Below, piece after piece: positions 44,628-54,168 of a stretch of DNA of 64,000 bases. Made by a program: the position numbers and the translations under genes. The notes below the pieces were generated by a model, which saw only the letters and a program-made list of their open reading frames with translations, did no database searches and was not told the DNA's origin. Origin of the DNA: Maribacter sp. 1_MG-2023 (GTDB lineage Bacteria > Bacteroidota > Bacteroidia > Flavobacteriales > Flavobacteriaceae); the NCBI RefSeq assembly GCF_030547005.1, contig NZ_JAUOPN010000010.1, positions 62,001 through 126,000 of the forward strand. Direction: 5' to 3'. How positions within the stretch are numbered: the stretch's first letter is position 1; each line of letters begins with the position of its first letter.

Positions 44628-45908
44628 ATGGATGAAGTTGATAAAATAATCAAAGTTTTAGACCCTTACATTTTAGGGGTACTCATCAGTTTAGGCATAG
44701 GTCTAATTCTTGGACTAGAAAGAGAATATAATAACCTAAAAGAAGATAAAGGATTTGCCGGTATACGAGCTTTCCCTATCGTTGCTATTATAGGTTTTAC
44801 TTTAGGTAGCCTAACCGAAACCTACTCTACCTGGTTACCTATTATTGGTTTAGGCGCCTTCATTTTCTTTTTAGGCTTCAACCATTTATATAAAGAGACT
44901 GTTGAGTATGAACGGAGCTTTACCACCAACATTGCTTTAATTGCTACTCTAATATTAGGCTTAATGGTTTCTGCCGAATATTATAGAAATGCAGTTGCTA
45001 CGGCCGTTATTATTGTGACCTTACTTTCGCTAAAGACTCGTTTTCATACCGTTATTAGAAACATTACTTCTGATGAGCTTTTTGCGTTGATAAAGTTTTC
45101 TATAATCGCTTTATTGATCCTACCGTTTTTACCTAATAACAATTACGGTCCTAATGAGTTAATAAATCCGTTTGAGATTGGGTCTATTATTGTCATTGTA
45201 TCGTTCTTAAATTTTATTGGTTATTTTCTGGTCAAATTTGTAGGCTCAAAAAAAGGAATTTTATTGACTGCTATTCTTGGCGGACTCATTTCAAGCACGG
45301 CAGTGACATGGAGCTACGCATCTAGAAGTGTTGAATCTCCAGAATTGTCTAGAAAATATGCTGCGGGTATCATCATTGCATCGGCAATTATGTTTCCCAG
45401 ACTCGCATTGTTGACTTACATTTTCAATAGTGCGTTATTTATGTATGTAGCAATACCCTTTGCTGTGTTTTCAGTAATATGTCTTATAGTTTCTTTAATT
45501 CTAATTAAAGAAGATACCAATAAACCTGACACGAATATCAACCTTGGCAACCCAATGAATCTTCTTAATGCCATTGGTTTCGGTGTTATTTATGTGGTAA
45601 TACTCTTTGCTGTTTTTTATAGTAATCAATATTTTGGAGAAAGTGGATTGTACTATTCTGCTTTAATTGCCGGGTTAGCAGATACCGATGCCATTACTAT
45701 TAGTTTGGCAAAATTTGCTTCTGACACAGAAAAAATCAAATTAGCATCGTCTGTAATTGTTACCGCCGTAATGAGCAATATGCTTGTTAAATTAGGAATT
45801 GCCCTATTTAAAGGTTCTAAAGTAACTGGTAAATTAGTGGGCTATACTTTTGCCGGTATTATTGTAATTGGTGTTTTATATGTTGTAATCGCTAATTGGT
45901 CATTATAA
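44628..45908 (+). CDS. MgtC/SapB plus DUF4010 membrane protein
   Basis: A 426-residue polytopic membrane protein. The N-terminal ~140 residues match the MgtC/SapB domain (LGIGLILGLEREYNN with KGFAGIRAFPI). The rest is the DUF4010 transmembrane region (LLTAILGGLISSTAVTWSYA, ALIAGLADTDAITISLAKFA). The fusion is widespread; its function is unknown, possibly ion homeostasis by analogy with MgtC. It forms an operon with the UbiB-like gene. Confidence 0.88.
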   Translation: MDEVDKIIKVLDPYILGVLISLGIGLILGLEREYNNLKEDKGFAGIRAFPIVAIIGFTLGSLTETYSTWLPIIGLGAFIFFLGFNHLYKETVEYERSFTTNIALIATLILGLMVSAEYYRNAVATAVIIVTLLSLKTRFHTVIRNITSDELFALIKFSIIALLILPFLPNNNYGPNELINPFEIGSIIVIVSFLNFIGYFLVKFVGSKKGILLTAILGGLISSTAVTWSYASRSVESPELSRKYAAGIIIASAIMFPRLALLTYIFNSALFMYVAIPFAVFSVICLIVSLILIKEDTNKPDTNINLGNPMNLLNAIGFGVIYVVILFAVFYSNQYFGESGLYYSALIAGLADTDAITISLAKFASDTEKIKLASSVIVTAVMSNMLVKLGIALFKGSKVTGKLVGYTFAGIIVIGVLYVVIANWSL

Positions 45909-46011
45909 ATTAGGCGATAGAGGTCTTCACTACTGAATCTAAATTATCAAAAAGTCGCTTTTTTAAAATAAAATTAGCAAATTTAAGTCGTTGATTCTCT
46001 ACATTCGCCCA

Positions 46012-47184
46012 TTACCTCGTAGCATTGACAATAGCATCTGCAATTTCTGGGTAAACCCATTCTAATGTGTTCCTATTGAAAAGACCAAATTCATCGGCAT
46101 TACCATTGTCCCACCAAATAGGACAAATACCGCGCTCAGCGCATAACTCAGCATAATATTCTGCATGTGCTAAACGATCTGCCACGTTATTTGCAAATGT
46201 AGAGCCCCATTCACCCATTACTACTGCCCTACCTTCGGTCTCGAACTTATCTTGAATGGTATTAAATTCTTGTGTTAACTGCTCCTTATCAGCGTCTGTA
46301 CCCCAAGTTGGATCAGTACCCGCTAAAGAGAATAAATAAGGGGAATAACTATGAATAGATACAATTATATTTTCATCATTATTAGGAACTAGATAATCTT
46401 CTAAGACATTGTCACCAGTGCCTGCGGCATAAGTAGAAACCATAATTTTTCTAATTGCATTGTTGCCTCCCGTAGCACGGATTGCATCAACACCTACTTG
46501 GTGATATTGATTTACAACATCTCGACCTTCGGCAGTACCACCTTCCCATTCTTCAGGAGACCCTTCGTGGCGTGGCTCATTTAAAGTTTCAAAGATTACA
46601 TAATCTCCATAAGGTTTGAATCTATTAGCTATTTGTGTCCATGTTTTTATTAATCGATCTTTTACTGCCGGTGCATTTTCATACGTAGGTATGATCCACT
46701 CATCGTCATGATGAATATTGATGATAACATACATGTCATTATTTAAAGCATAATTTGCAATATCTTCTACCCTATCTAACCAGTCAGATTCTAAAATATA
46801 ATCTGGTGCCGCACCTGTATGAAACCTCCAAGTAACAGGTAATCGTAAAGTTTTAAATCCTTTTTCAAAAATCGCATCAATCATTGCCTTGGTTGTAAAG
46901 GGATTTCCCCATGCTGTCTTATCTACATCTTCTGTATCTAAAGTATTACCCAAGTTCCAACCAGAACCCATGTCCAACACAAATTCTTTGGGCGATATAT
47001 CTCGCATATCACCATTAATAACTTCACTAGGTATAACATCGTTTTCAGGTGTTTCAACGCTGTCTGTACCTTCTGAAGGACTATTATTTACTTGATTTTC
47101 TGAACTAGAGCATCCTATTAAAATAGTGATACTTAAAAGAATTAAAAACGGAGAAATATTTTTCATTTGCGCCTTCTTATCCAA
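46012..47184 (-). CDS. Glycoside hydrolase family 5 lipoprotein (endoglucanase/mannanase-like)
   Basis: A 390-residue secreted GH5 TIM barrel with a lipobox (SITILIGCSSS), so tethered to the membrane. The acid/base Glu lies in VIFETLNEPRHE and the nucleophile in VVMGEWGS; HHDDEW and a His-Ser-Tyr strand (VSIHSYSPYLF) are also typical. Endo-beta-1,4-glucanase is the closest guess; beta-mannanase is possible. The start is 47184 or, more likely, M7 at 47166. A monocistronic gene before a tRNA/repeat region. Confidence 0.88.
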   Translation of the reverse strand: MDKKAQMKNISPFLILLSITILIGCSSSENQVNNSPSEGTDSVETPENDVIPSEVINGDMRDISPKEFVLDMGSGWNLGNTLDTEDVDKTAWGNPFTTKAMIDAIFEKGFKTLRLPVTWRFHTGAAPDYILESDWLDRVEDIANYALNNDMYVIINIHHDDEWIIPTYENAPAVKDRLIKTWTQIANRFKPYGDYVIFETLNEPRHEGSPEEWEGGTAEGRDVVNQYHQVGVDAIRATGGNNAIRKIMVSTYAAGTGDNVLEDYLVPNNDENIIVSIHSYSPYLFSLAGTDPTWGTDADKEQLTQEFNTIQDKFETEGRAVVMGEWGSTFANNVADRLAHAEYYAELCAERGICPIWWDNGNADEFGLFNRNTLEWVYPEIADAIVNATR

Positions 47185-47314
47185 AGAACAAATCGTGTGT
47201 GATTAATGCTACACTTGCGACTTGTTTATTTATAAATGGAATATAAGCAATTAGGAAATAAAATACTATTCAAGACAAATACCCCCCTTTTTAAGGCTTC
47301 TTGAACTAAAATAA

Positions 47315-47507
47315 GATTTAAATAATCCTAATAAACCCTCATTGCAAATAACAACATGAAGGCTATCGCCTTTTCATTTTTTGTTTCCAATCGTTTACAA
47401 AAACAAGAAAAAAAAAGGATTTAAATAATCCTAATGAACCCTCATTGCAAATAACAACATGAAGGCTATCGCCTTTTCATTTTTTGTTTCCAATCGTTTA
47501 CAAAAAC
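47315..47507. repeat. Tandem repeat, two ~90-bp units with 103-bp period
   Basis: Units 47315-47404 and 47418-47507 are identical except for one base (AATAAACCC versus AATGAACCC); 13 bp of A-rich sequence separates them. Each unit has a hairpin, ATGAAGGC-TATC-GCCTTTTCAT, followed by a T run, so it may be a duplicated terminator-like element. It lies between the GH5 gene and tRNA-Pro. Confidence 0.88.
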
Positions 47508-47530
47508 TATGTTTTTGACACTTTTGAAAA

Positions 47531-47558
47531 CAAAAAATGAACTGTTCTCACAGTTCAT
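47531..47558 (-). terminator. Terminator of tRNA-Pro
   Basis: On the minus strand a 9-bp perfect stem (ATGAACTGT with ACAGTTCAT, 4-nt loop) is followed by a T run, 13 bp after the tRNA. Confidence 0.88.
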
Positions 47559-47570
47559 TTTCTTATTCAG

Positions 47571-47644
47571 TCGGGATGACAGGATTTGAACCTGCGACCA
47601 CTCGACCCCCAGCCGAGTGCGCTACCGGACTGCGCTACATCCCG
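47571..47644 (-). tRNA. tRNA-Pro (anticodon GGG)
   Basis: A 74-nt cloverleaf: acceptor CGGGATG pairing with the 3' CATCCCG plus discriminator A, D-arm GCGC/GCGC, anticodon stem CTCGG/TCGAG with loop CTGGGGG (GGG at 34-36), and T-arm with GTTCAAATC. CCA is not encoded. It reads CCC/CCU. Confidence 0.95.
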
Positions 47645-47697
47645 AAATTTAAATGGAAATTAGTCTCCAAAATATTACGTAGTTTTTCAACGCCTTA

Positions 47698-47755
47698 AAA
47701 TGAACTGTAGTGCAGTTTATCCTGAGAGAAGTCGAAGGGCTACATCCCGAAAATT
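47698..47755. repeat. Intergenic repeat with a tRNA-Pro 5'-end copy
   Basis: Contains a TCCTGAGAGAAGTCGAAGGG-type sequence of the kind scattered through flavobacterial genomes, joined to a 14-nt copy (GCTACATCCCGAAA) of the 5' end of the adjacent tRNA-Pro gene and its upstream flank. It looks like a remnant of a duplication or insertion at the tRNA. Confidence 0.6.
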
Positions 47756-47817
47756 CCGATTGCAAAAATAGAGAAGTTCTTTAGATTAAAATCTATCTTT
47801 TACTAAAACTTGAATTA

Positions 47818-48729
47818 CTATCTCAAAGAATCTATCCAGTCTATCATTCGCTCTCCCCAATCTTTCAAATGCTCATCATGCAAGCCTAATCCGAATCCGT
47901 GACCGCCTTTTGGATAAATATGCATCGTTGCAGAAACCCCTTTATCCTTTACCGCTTTATAGAATAACAAGCTATTTTCTACAGGTACTACGGTGTCATC
48001 TGTAGCATGAAGTAAAAAAGTTGGTGGTGTTTGTTCGGTAACTTGTTTTTCATTCGAAAAATAATCGACCATGTCAATCGTTGGATTCTCACCTATTAAA
48101 TTCATCTTCGAACCTTGGTGTGTCATTTCGCCAAATGATATTACAGGATACCCCAATGCCATAAAATCTGGTCGGGCACTTTCATTATCAATATCATCAA
48201 AAGTTCTATACACTTTTTCGTCAAAATGTGTTCCTAAGGTCGATGCTAAATGCCCGCCTGCTGAGAAGCCTATTATTCCTATTTTATCCGCCTCAACATT
48301 AAATTTTTCTGCATTATTTCTTACTAACCGTATAGCCCTCTGAGCATCTATTAGTGGTACATATTTTTTATCTTTTTGAGAAACATCAGAAGGCAAACGA
48401 TACTTTACCACCACCCCTGCAATTCCCTTACTGTTAAAGAATTTTGCGATATCTGTACCTTCCCAATCATAGGCAAGTATACCATATCCTCCTCCTGGAA
48501 AAATTAAAACTGCTTCTCCTGTTGCATCTCGTTTTGATGGTAAATACACCTCAATAGTGGGAACTTGAACTTTACTAATTCGTAAAATTTCATTTTGCTC
48601 ATGTACTTCCTTTTCTAAGCTCTTTATCTGATCAGGAATTTTATCTTTTGGCCATAATTGCATAATGGTATCTTGGGCAGCGGCATCACCCATAACTATT
48701 AGCATTAATAACAATAGTGTGTTTTTCAT
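47818..48729 (-). CDS. Secreted alpha/beta hydrolase (acetyl esterase/xylan esterase-like)
   Basis: A 303-residue esterase of the BD-FAE/acetyl-esterase group with a signal peptide (LLLLMLIVMGDAAAQ). It shows an oxyanion region (IFPGGGYGILAYDWEG), nucleophile elbow GFSAGGH, a catalytic Asp near ATDDTVVP and His in PKGGHGFG. Such enzymes often remove acetyl groups from xylan or other glycans, which fits the nearby glycan genes; the substrate is inferred. It follows the D-Ala-D-Ala dipeptidase gene by 15 bp. Confidence 0.9.
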   Translation of the reverse strand: MKNTLLLLMLIVMGDAAAQDTIMQLWPKDKIPDQIKSLEKEVHEQNEILRISKVQVPTIEVYLPSKRDATGEAVLIFPGGGYGILAYDWEGTDIAKFFNSKGIAGVVVKYRLPSDVSQKDKKYVPLIDAQRAIRLVRNNAEKFNVEADKIGIIGFSAGGHLASTLGTHFDEKVYRTFDDIDNESARPDFMALGYPVISFGEMTHQGSKMNLIGENPTIDMVDYFSNEKQVTEQTPPTFLLHATDDTVVPVENSLLFYKAVKDKGVSATMHIYPKGGHGFGLGLHDEHLKDWGERMIDWIDSLR

Positions 48730-48744
48730 ATGTAGTATACTAGG

Positions 48745-49476
48745 TTATTCGCAATCCCATTTAAAGTTGGCTATAGGGTCATGAGATGCTCCTTGTAAAT
48801 TATAATGCCACCACTCTGTTCTGGTGGACCAAAACCCATATTTTTCCATGGTTTCTTTAAGCAGCTTTCTATTATCTAGAATGTCTTGGGGTAAGTCAAA
48901 ATTATCGTGATAGGCGCGCTTTCCAAAAAAATCAAAATCCGAAGGCATATTTAATTCCTCTCCTTCTAAAGTAACCAATGTAATATCTACTGCCCCGCCC
49001 TTATTATGAATTGAACCTTTTATAGGGTTTGCCACGTACTGCGGATTAGGAACAATTTTCCACATTTTATACTGTACTGAATTAGGTCTGTAACAGTCGT
49101 AAAATTTAATTTTTACGCCATGCTTTTTAAATTCTTCATTTGCTTTCAGCAAAGCCTTTACCGTTTTTGCTCTTGTATAACATTCACCACAATCATATAC
49201 CTGCTCTTTTAAGAAATTATTATCTGTAGCGTATCTTAAGTCATACGCAAAGCCATCACTATAGTCTGCTAATCGAACGAATGTAGTATCTGAGATACCT
49301 TCCAGATTTTTAAATACTGGTTTCTCTGCTTTAGGTTCTATTATAGAATCTATTACAATTTCTACTACTTGCTTTGTATTGGCAGCTGTATTTGTATTTT
49401 TTGCTTCTTCTTTACACCCTATCGTAAACACAAGAATTGCCGATACTAACAATACCCAAACTCTATTCTTAAACAT
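48745..49476 (-). CDS. D-alanyl-D-alanine dipeptidase (VanX/DdpX family) lipoprotein
   Basis: A 243-residue protein with a lipobox (ILVFTIGCKEE), so periplasmic and membrane-tethered. Zinc-binding and catalytic elements of peptidase family M15D are present: SIHNKGGAVDITLV (His and Asp ligands) and EWWHY (catalytic Glu and His ligand). It cleaves D-Ala-D-Ala released from peptidoglycan; a resistance role is unlikely without other van genes. Divergent from the GH130 gene. Confidence 0.92.
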   Translation of the reverse strand: MFKNRVWVLLVSAILVFTIGCKEEAKNTNTAANTKQVVEIVIDSIIEPKAEKPVFKNLEGISDTTFVRLADYSDGFAYDLRYATDNNFLKEQVYDCGECYTRAKTVKALLKANEEFKKHGVKIKFYDCYRPNSVQYKMWKIVPNPQYVANPIKGSIHNKGGAVDITLVTLEGEELNMPSDFDFFGKRAYHDNFDLPQDILDNRKLLKETMEKYGFWSTRTEWWHYNLQGASHDPIANFKWDCE

Positions 49477-49578
49477 GTTCTAATTTTATTTGTGTTTCAA
49501 GATACAGATTTTTACCAGAGGTGCTTTATCTTTAAAGTAGTTTCAATTAGTAAATATCAATTCTATTTAACCAAAACC

Positions 49579-50703
49579 ATGAACAACCATATATTTCTAA
49601 TTTTGTGCTTAGCGCTTTTAAGTTTCTCATGTAAGAATGATAAAAAGTCTTTGAATAAAGATGTAGAAAAACCGGCATCTCCTTGGTTCTTGGGTTTTCA
49701 GAAAACTGAGCTTAATCCAATAATGCAACCAGATTCTACGTATACATTTTTGGATCCAATTTCAAAGAATGAAGTCCGTTGGCAAAAGGCCGATGTTTTT
49801 AATCCGGGAGCTATTGTAAAAAATGATACGGTATTTTTATTATTTAGGGCAGAAGATAATCCTGATGCTATTTTAGGAGAAAGAACCTCACGCGTTGGAT
49901 TAGCTTACAGTACTGACGGAATACACTTTACAAAATATGCAAAACCTGTACTTTTTCCCGATAACGATGAATTTGCCCAGTGGGACCAACCTGGTGGTGT
50001 AGAAGACCCTAGAATTGTTGAAACACCCGAAGGTACTTTCATTATGCTTTATACAAGTTGGAATAATGATGTTGCCAGACTTTCTAGCGCTACATCTAAA
50101 GATTTAAAAACGTGGACAAAAGAAGGTCCGGTTTTTGAAAATGCCTATGAAGGAAAATATTTAGATGAATGGAGTAAATCGGGATCAATCGTCACCGAAT
50201 TAGTGGATGAGCGATTAATTGCAAAAAGAATTAACGGTAAATACCATATGTATTGGGGAGAGCTTTTCGTCAATCTTGCGACTTCTGAAAACGGGGTCGA
50301 TTGGGAACCTAGCTTAACTAAAAAAGGTGATTTACTTCATAGTTTTAAACCGACTTTAAATGAATTTGATAGTCATTTAACCGAACCAGGACCGCCAGCC
50401 TTATATACAGATGCGGGTATTCTCTTACTGTACAACGGTAAAAACTTAAGTGGAGATGGTGCCACTACTAAATACCCTGAAGGTACTTATTGTGGTGGGC
50501 AAGTCTTATTCGATAAAAATGATCCGACTAAAATGCTTCAAAGAATGGAGGTTCCTTTTATTTGCCCAAGCTTACCTCATGAAATCAGCGGACAATATAA
50601 GGCAGGAACAACCTTTATTCAAGGTTTGGTGTATTTCAATAATAAGTGGTTTTTATATTACGGAACCGCCGATTCTATGGTTGGTTTGGCTATTAAAGAA
50701 TAA
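49579..50703 (+). CDS. Glycoside hydrolase family 130-type lipoprotein
   Basis: I start it at 49579 (MNNHIFLILCLALLSFSCKN), because a signal peptide and lipobox begin there; an upstream in-frame extension from 49492 would bury them. The ~375-residue five-bladed propeller has GH130/GH43-like motifs (FNPGAIV, LFRAED, PGGVEDPRIV, MYWGE). GH130 members are beta-mannoside phosphorylases or hydrolases; surface or periplasmic ones may cut mannosides. Specificity is inferred. Confidence 0.85.
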   Translation: MNNHIFLILCLALLSFSCKNDKKSLNKDVEKPASPWFLGFQKTELNPIMQPDSTYTFLDPISKNEVRWQKADVFNPGAIVKNDTVFLLFRAEDNPDAILGERTSRVGLAYSTDGIHFTKYAKPVLFPDNDEFAQWDQPGGVEDPRIVETPEGTFIMLYTSWNNDVARLSSATSKDLKTWTKEGPVFENAYEGKYLDEWSKSGSIVTELVDERLIAKRINGKYHMYWGELFVNLATSENGVDWEPSLTKKGDLLHSFKPTLNEFDSHLTEPGPPALYTDAGILLLYNGKNLSGDGATTKYPEGTYCGGQVLFDKNDPTKMLQRMEVPFICPSLPHEISGQYKAGTTFIQGLVYFNNKWFLYYGTADSMVGLAIKE

Positions 50704-50826
50704 CTACATAATAATTTTTATTCCCACACCAATATTTCACTATATCGATTACCTATACGCACCGCTTTGGCTGCAAAATGTGTATTATTTGGCAGTACTT
50801 CTGAATAGCTAATTCCTACTATTAAA

Positions 50827-50863
50827 TATAAAAAACCTCCTATTTAATTAAAAATAGAAGGTT
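50827..50863 (-). terminator. Terminator of the GMC/isomerase operon
   Basis: On the minus strand a 12-bp stem (AACCTTCTATTT with AAATAGGAGGTT, one G-U pair) precedes a T run, 24 bp after the isomerase gene. Confidence 0.85.
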
Positions 50864-50886
50864 GCATTGCACTTTTGGTTGTTGGT

Positions 50887-51720
50887 TTACTTCAAACTTT
50901 TTAGATACACTAAGCTCTTTGGTACTTGCGTAACAACATTCTTAGATTCATCTTCTATGAACATATATTCAATGCCTAATTTTTTAGCTTCAGCAACTAT
51001 GCCGGCAATATCTATTTGCCCTGTTCCTAAAACAACATTGGTATCATCTTCTTCGTGACCGGTATTATTACCTTCAATACCTTTTTCCATATCCTTTAAA
51101 TGTAATAGGGTAAATTTCTTCGGATATTTCTTCATCAACGCCAACGGATCAGCACCACCATGTTGCGCCCAGAACACATCTAATTCAAACGTATAATCTG
51201 TAGCATTCTTAGCCATATAATCAAATAAAGTACCATTTTCATAAGGTCTAAATTCATACCCATGTGGGTGATACGCCAATACGAGTCCGTTTTCTTTCAG
51301 CTTCTTTCCTGCCTTATTGAATACTTCTGTCGCATGTTTTGTTTCTTCTAGATCCCATTTATCATCATCATGAGGTACCCATGCGCACATTACATATGTA
51401 GCTCCAAAATCTTTGGCATTTTTTATGACCTTGTCTACATCATTCTCCAAGTCCTCGAACCCAGCACCTACACTCACCATCTCTAAATCATTTTCAGCTA
51501 GTAAAGCTTTAAAATCTTCCAATGGCATATCATAGGTTTCGCCACCTTCAATTTTGGTTATTCCCCATTCATTAATCAATCCTAGGGTGTTAGAAACATC
51601 CATTTTAAATTGATTTCTAAGGCTATACAACTGTAAACCTACCTCTTGGGCTTGCGCTAAAAAACCACTACCCAAAAGGATAGTGGCAATCATTACTTTT
51701 TTTATCATCTTGATATTCAT
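50887..51720 (-). CDS. Secreted sugar phosphate isomerase/epimerase-like TIM-barrel protein
   Basis: A 277-residue xylose isomerase-like TIM barrel (AP endonuclease 2 superfamily) with a signal peptide (ATILLGSGFLAQAQEV). Metal-ligand-like Glu and His residues lie in LAYHPHGYEF, FELDVFWAQHGG and FTLLHLKDMEKG. Such secreted proteins often accompany sugar-oxidising dehydrogenases. It overlaps the preceding gene by one base (TAATG), implying translational coupling. Confidence 0.88.
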   Translation of the reverse strand: MNIKMIKKVMIATILLGSGFLAQAQEVGLQLYSLRNQFKMDVSNTLGLINEWGITKIEGGETYDMPLEDFKALLAENDLEMVSVGAGFEDLENDVDKVIKNAKDFGATYVMCAWVPHDDDKWDLEETKHATEVFNKAGKKLKENGLVLAYHPHGYEFRPYENGTLFDYMAKNATDYTFELDVFWAQHGGADPLALMKKYPKKFTLLHLKDMEKGIEGNNTGHEEDDTNVVLGTGQIDIAGIVAEAKKLGIEYMFIEDESKNVVTQVPKSLVYLKSLK

Positions 51721-52445
51721 TACGTAAGTAAATTTCCTTCGTCATCCCATTCAGCCATAACGTTACGTTGACTTTGGTCTACACATTTTGCAATCCATGC
51801 TGGGTCATAAGCGACACCATGCTGATCAAGTATATCTTGGGGTACACCGTCCCAAACATTTGGTGAATTTCCTTTATATCCTAAATCTGCAATACCTACT
51901 TTAGAGGTATAGTACCCTGTAACGGTTAAGCCACGCATGGTATAGAAAAATTGAATTTCTAATGGTTGCTCACTTAAAGGTTTCTCTGTATCATGCCAGC
52001 AAATTTCATCGCAAATCTGTTTTTTCTGCTCTAAGGTAGCCGACTTAAATTCGGTACCAAATTCAGTATTGCTCTTATGATCTAACCACATTAAGCCTCC
52101 TAATAGTGTCGGAGCCATTTCTGGAATATCTTTACCCATAAATTCTACTAGCGCTGGCACTTCTGCCTCTATAGGACCACCATGTGGCTCTTTTGGAGGA
52201 AGTATCACTACGCTTAAAGCTGCAATAGTTTCCATCTCATGCTCGTTGAACAATTGCTCTGCATTTAATTTTTCTATACGATCCAATTCTTCTGGCGTTC
52301 TACCAAAATATTTTTCGCTACTTGCTACAATATCTTGATCTACAGATTCGCCATTTTCAGTCTTACATGAATTGAAGACCAGCCCAGAAGTTGCCGCAGC
52401 ACCACCAAGTATTAAAGTTTGTAAACTCTTTCTTCTATCCATCAT
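51720..52445 (-). CDS. Gluconate 2-dehydrogenase subunit 3-like protein
   Basis: A 241-residue protein with a leader carrying Arg-Arg (MMDRRKSLQTLILGGAAA), compatible with Tat export, and a Cys at a lipobox-like position (VFNSCKT). The middle matches the small gamma subunit of GMC-type gluconate/sugar dehydrogenases (LSVVILPPKEPHGGP, then AEVPALVEFMGKDIPEM). It starts 1 bp after the GMC subunit gene and overlaps the isomerase gene. Such small subunits chaperone or co-export the flavoprotein. Confidence 0.88.
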   Translation of the reverse strand: MMDRRKSLQTLILGGAAATSGLVFNSCKTENGESVDQDIVASSEKYFGRTPEELDRIEKLNAEQLFNEHEMETIAALSVVILPPKEPHGGPIEAEVPALVEFMGKDIPEMAPTLLGGLMWLDHKSNTEFGTEFKSATLEQKKQICDEICWHDTEKPLSEQPLEIQFFYTMRGLTVTGYYTSKVGIADLGYKGNSPNVWDGVPQDILDQHGVAYDPAWIAKCVDQSQRNVMAEWDDEGNLLT

Positions 52446-52446
52446 C

Positions 52447-54168
52447 CTAAATATTTTGTGCCTTTAATTGTTCAATGATATAATCTGATGCTCTCCATGA
52501 AAGCGCCATAATCGTCCAAGTACAGTTCTTATCTGCTTGAGATACAAAAACCCCTGCATCTACTATAAATACATTGTCTGCATCATGTAACTGCTGAAAC
52601 TTATTGGTAACCGATGTCTTTGGATCATCTCCCATTCTTGTGGTACCTACCTCGTGAATAATCTCACCTGGTTTGTTTAATCCGTAATCTTTATCCTTTC
52701 CTGGCTTATCACCTAAATAGTGACCACCCATGTTATGAATAATCTCCTCAAAAGTATCTTGCATGTGCTTCGCCTGATTTACTTCGTATTCTGAATGCTT
52801 ATAGTTAAACTTCAAAACCGGTATACCAAATTGATCTACAGTAGTAGGGTCGATTTCACAGTAATTATCTTTGTAAGCGATCGCTTCTCCACGACCACCG
52901 AATCCTATAACGGAACCGTAATATTTCTTTACATCATCACGTAAGCTATCACCATAACCTCCTGATTTTAATCCGAAGTACTGGTTCATGGCATTTGGAT
53001 CCCAACCAAAACCGTAGTTTGGCTGTCCCATACCACCCCAAACTTCAATATGATATCCTCTTGGGAAATTCAGTTTTGAATTATCGCCCCACCATGGTGA
53101 GTAAACGTGCATACCACCTACACCATCTTCATTATAAGATGTCTTTCTGTTCATTAAACCAGGTATTACACCCGATGCACTTGATCCTGTTGAATCATGT
53201 AAATACCTACCAACAAGGTTGCTACTATTACCTAACCCGTTAGGGTGTTGCTTACTCTTAGAGTTTAATAGTATACGTGCAGAACTACATGCTGATGCTG
53301 CCAATACTACCACTTTACCTCTAAGTGTATATTCTTTTCTATCTTCTTTGTTGATGTAAGATACACCTGTTGCTTTACCTTCTTCATTGGTAAGAACCTC
53401 ACGTACCATTGAATTCACAAATAATTTCACTTGACCGCCACTCTTTTGAGCCGGAAAGATCAAACAACTACCTGCTGAGAAATCGGCATATATTTGACAT
53501 GATCTACCGCATTGTCCGCAATAGAAACAAACGCCACGATCTTCATTAATTCTTTTGGTCAACATTGAAAGTCTCCCCGGAATTACCGGTATGTTAGACT
53601 TCTTTGCGCCATTGATATAAAATAATTCGTGCAATCTTGGTTTCGGGGGAGGAAGAAAGAATCCGTCAGGATCGTTTTCTCTACCTTCATTGGTGCCAAA
53701 TACACCAATTAATTTGTCTAATTTATCGTAATATGGTTTAACATCTTCGTATCCTATTGGCCAGTCATCGCCATGACCATCACGGGTTTTTCCTTTAAAA
53801 TCTTTTGGTCCGAAACGTAAAGAAATACGTCCCCAGTGATTAGTTCGTCCTCCGAGCATTCTTGCACGCCACCATTTAAATTCAGTTCCTTCTGCATGTG
53901 TATATGGCTCTCCTTCTACTTCCCAATCTCCCCATGACATATCCCATTCACCAAAAGCTCTATCTGTACCTGCTCCTCTTCTTGGAGAATCATATGGTTG
54001 TTTTAATTGCGTCATGGTCTTTGGATCAGCTGGGTCAAAAAATGGACCCGCTTCTACAACTGCTACATTTAAACCTGCATCTGCCAATTGTTTGGTAGCC
54101 ATACCACCACCAGCTCCTGAACCTACGATGATTACATCAAAGATTTCTGAGGATTCCTTTATCTGCAT
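52447..54168 (-). CDS. GMC-family FAD oxidoreductase (sugar dehydrogenase flavoprotein)
   Basis: A 573-residue GMC oxidoreductase. The N-terminal FAD-binding motif is clear (DVIIVGSGAGGGMATKQL), with the glycine-rich AEGTEFKWWRARMLGGRTNHW segment split by the family pattern, a cysteine cluster (CFYCGQCGRSC), and a C-terminal active-site region (HEVGTTRMG, FVIDAGVFVSQADKN). It lacks its own leader and may be exported with the Tat-bearing small subunit. Substrates are usually sugars or polyols; no cytochrome c subunit gene is adjacent, so the electron acceptor is unknown. Confidence 0.9.
   Translation of the reverse strand: MQIKESSEIFDVIIVGSGAGGGMATKQLADAGLNVAVVEAGPFFDPADPKTMTQLKQPYDSPRRGAGTDRAFGEWDMSWGDWEVEGEPYTHAEGTEFKWWRARMLGGRTNHWGRISLRFGPKDFKGKTRDGHGDDWPIGYEDVKPYYDKLDKLIGVFGTNEGRENDPDGFFLPPPKPRLHELFYINGAKKSNIPVIPGRLSMLTKRINEDRGVCFYCGQCGRSCQIYADFSAGSCLIFPAQKSGGQVKLFVNSMVREVLTNEEGKATGVSYINKEDRKEYTLRGKVVVLAASACSSARILLNSKSKQHPNGLGNSSNLVGRYLHDSTGSSASGVIPGLMNRKTSYNEDGVGGMHVYSPWWGDNSKLNFPRGYHIEVWGGMGQPNYGFGWDPNAMNQYFGLKSGGYGDSLRDDVKKYYGSVIGFGGRGEAIAYKDNYCEIDPTTVDQFGIPVLKFNYKHSEYEVNQAKHMQDTFEEIIHNMGGHYLGDKPGKDKDYGLNKPGEIIHEVGTTRMGDDPKTSVTNKFQQLHDADNVFIVDAGVFVSQADKNCTWTIMALSWRASDYIIEQLKAQNI

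Noticed and set aside
47315-47507. A CRISPR-like array
   Set aside because: Only two 90-bp units with a 13-bp gap; no short repeats with unique spacers and no cas genes in the window.
49492-49578. Start of the GH130 gene at 49492
   Set aside because: This would place a signal peptide and lipobox internally; the start at 49579 begins directly with them.
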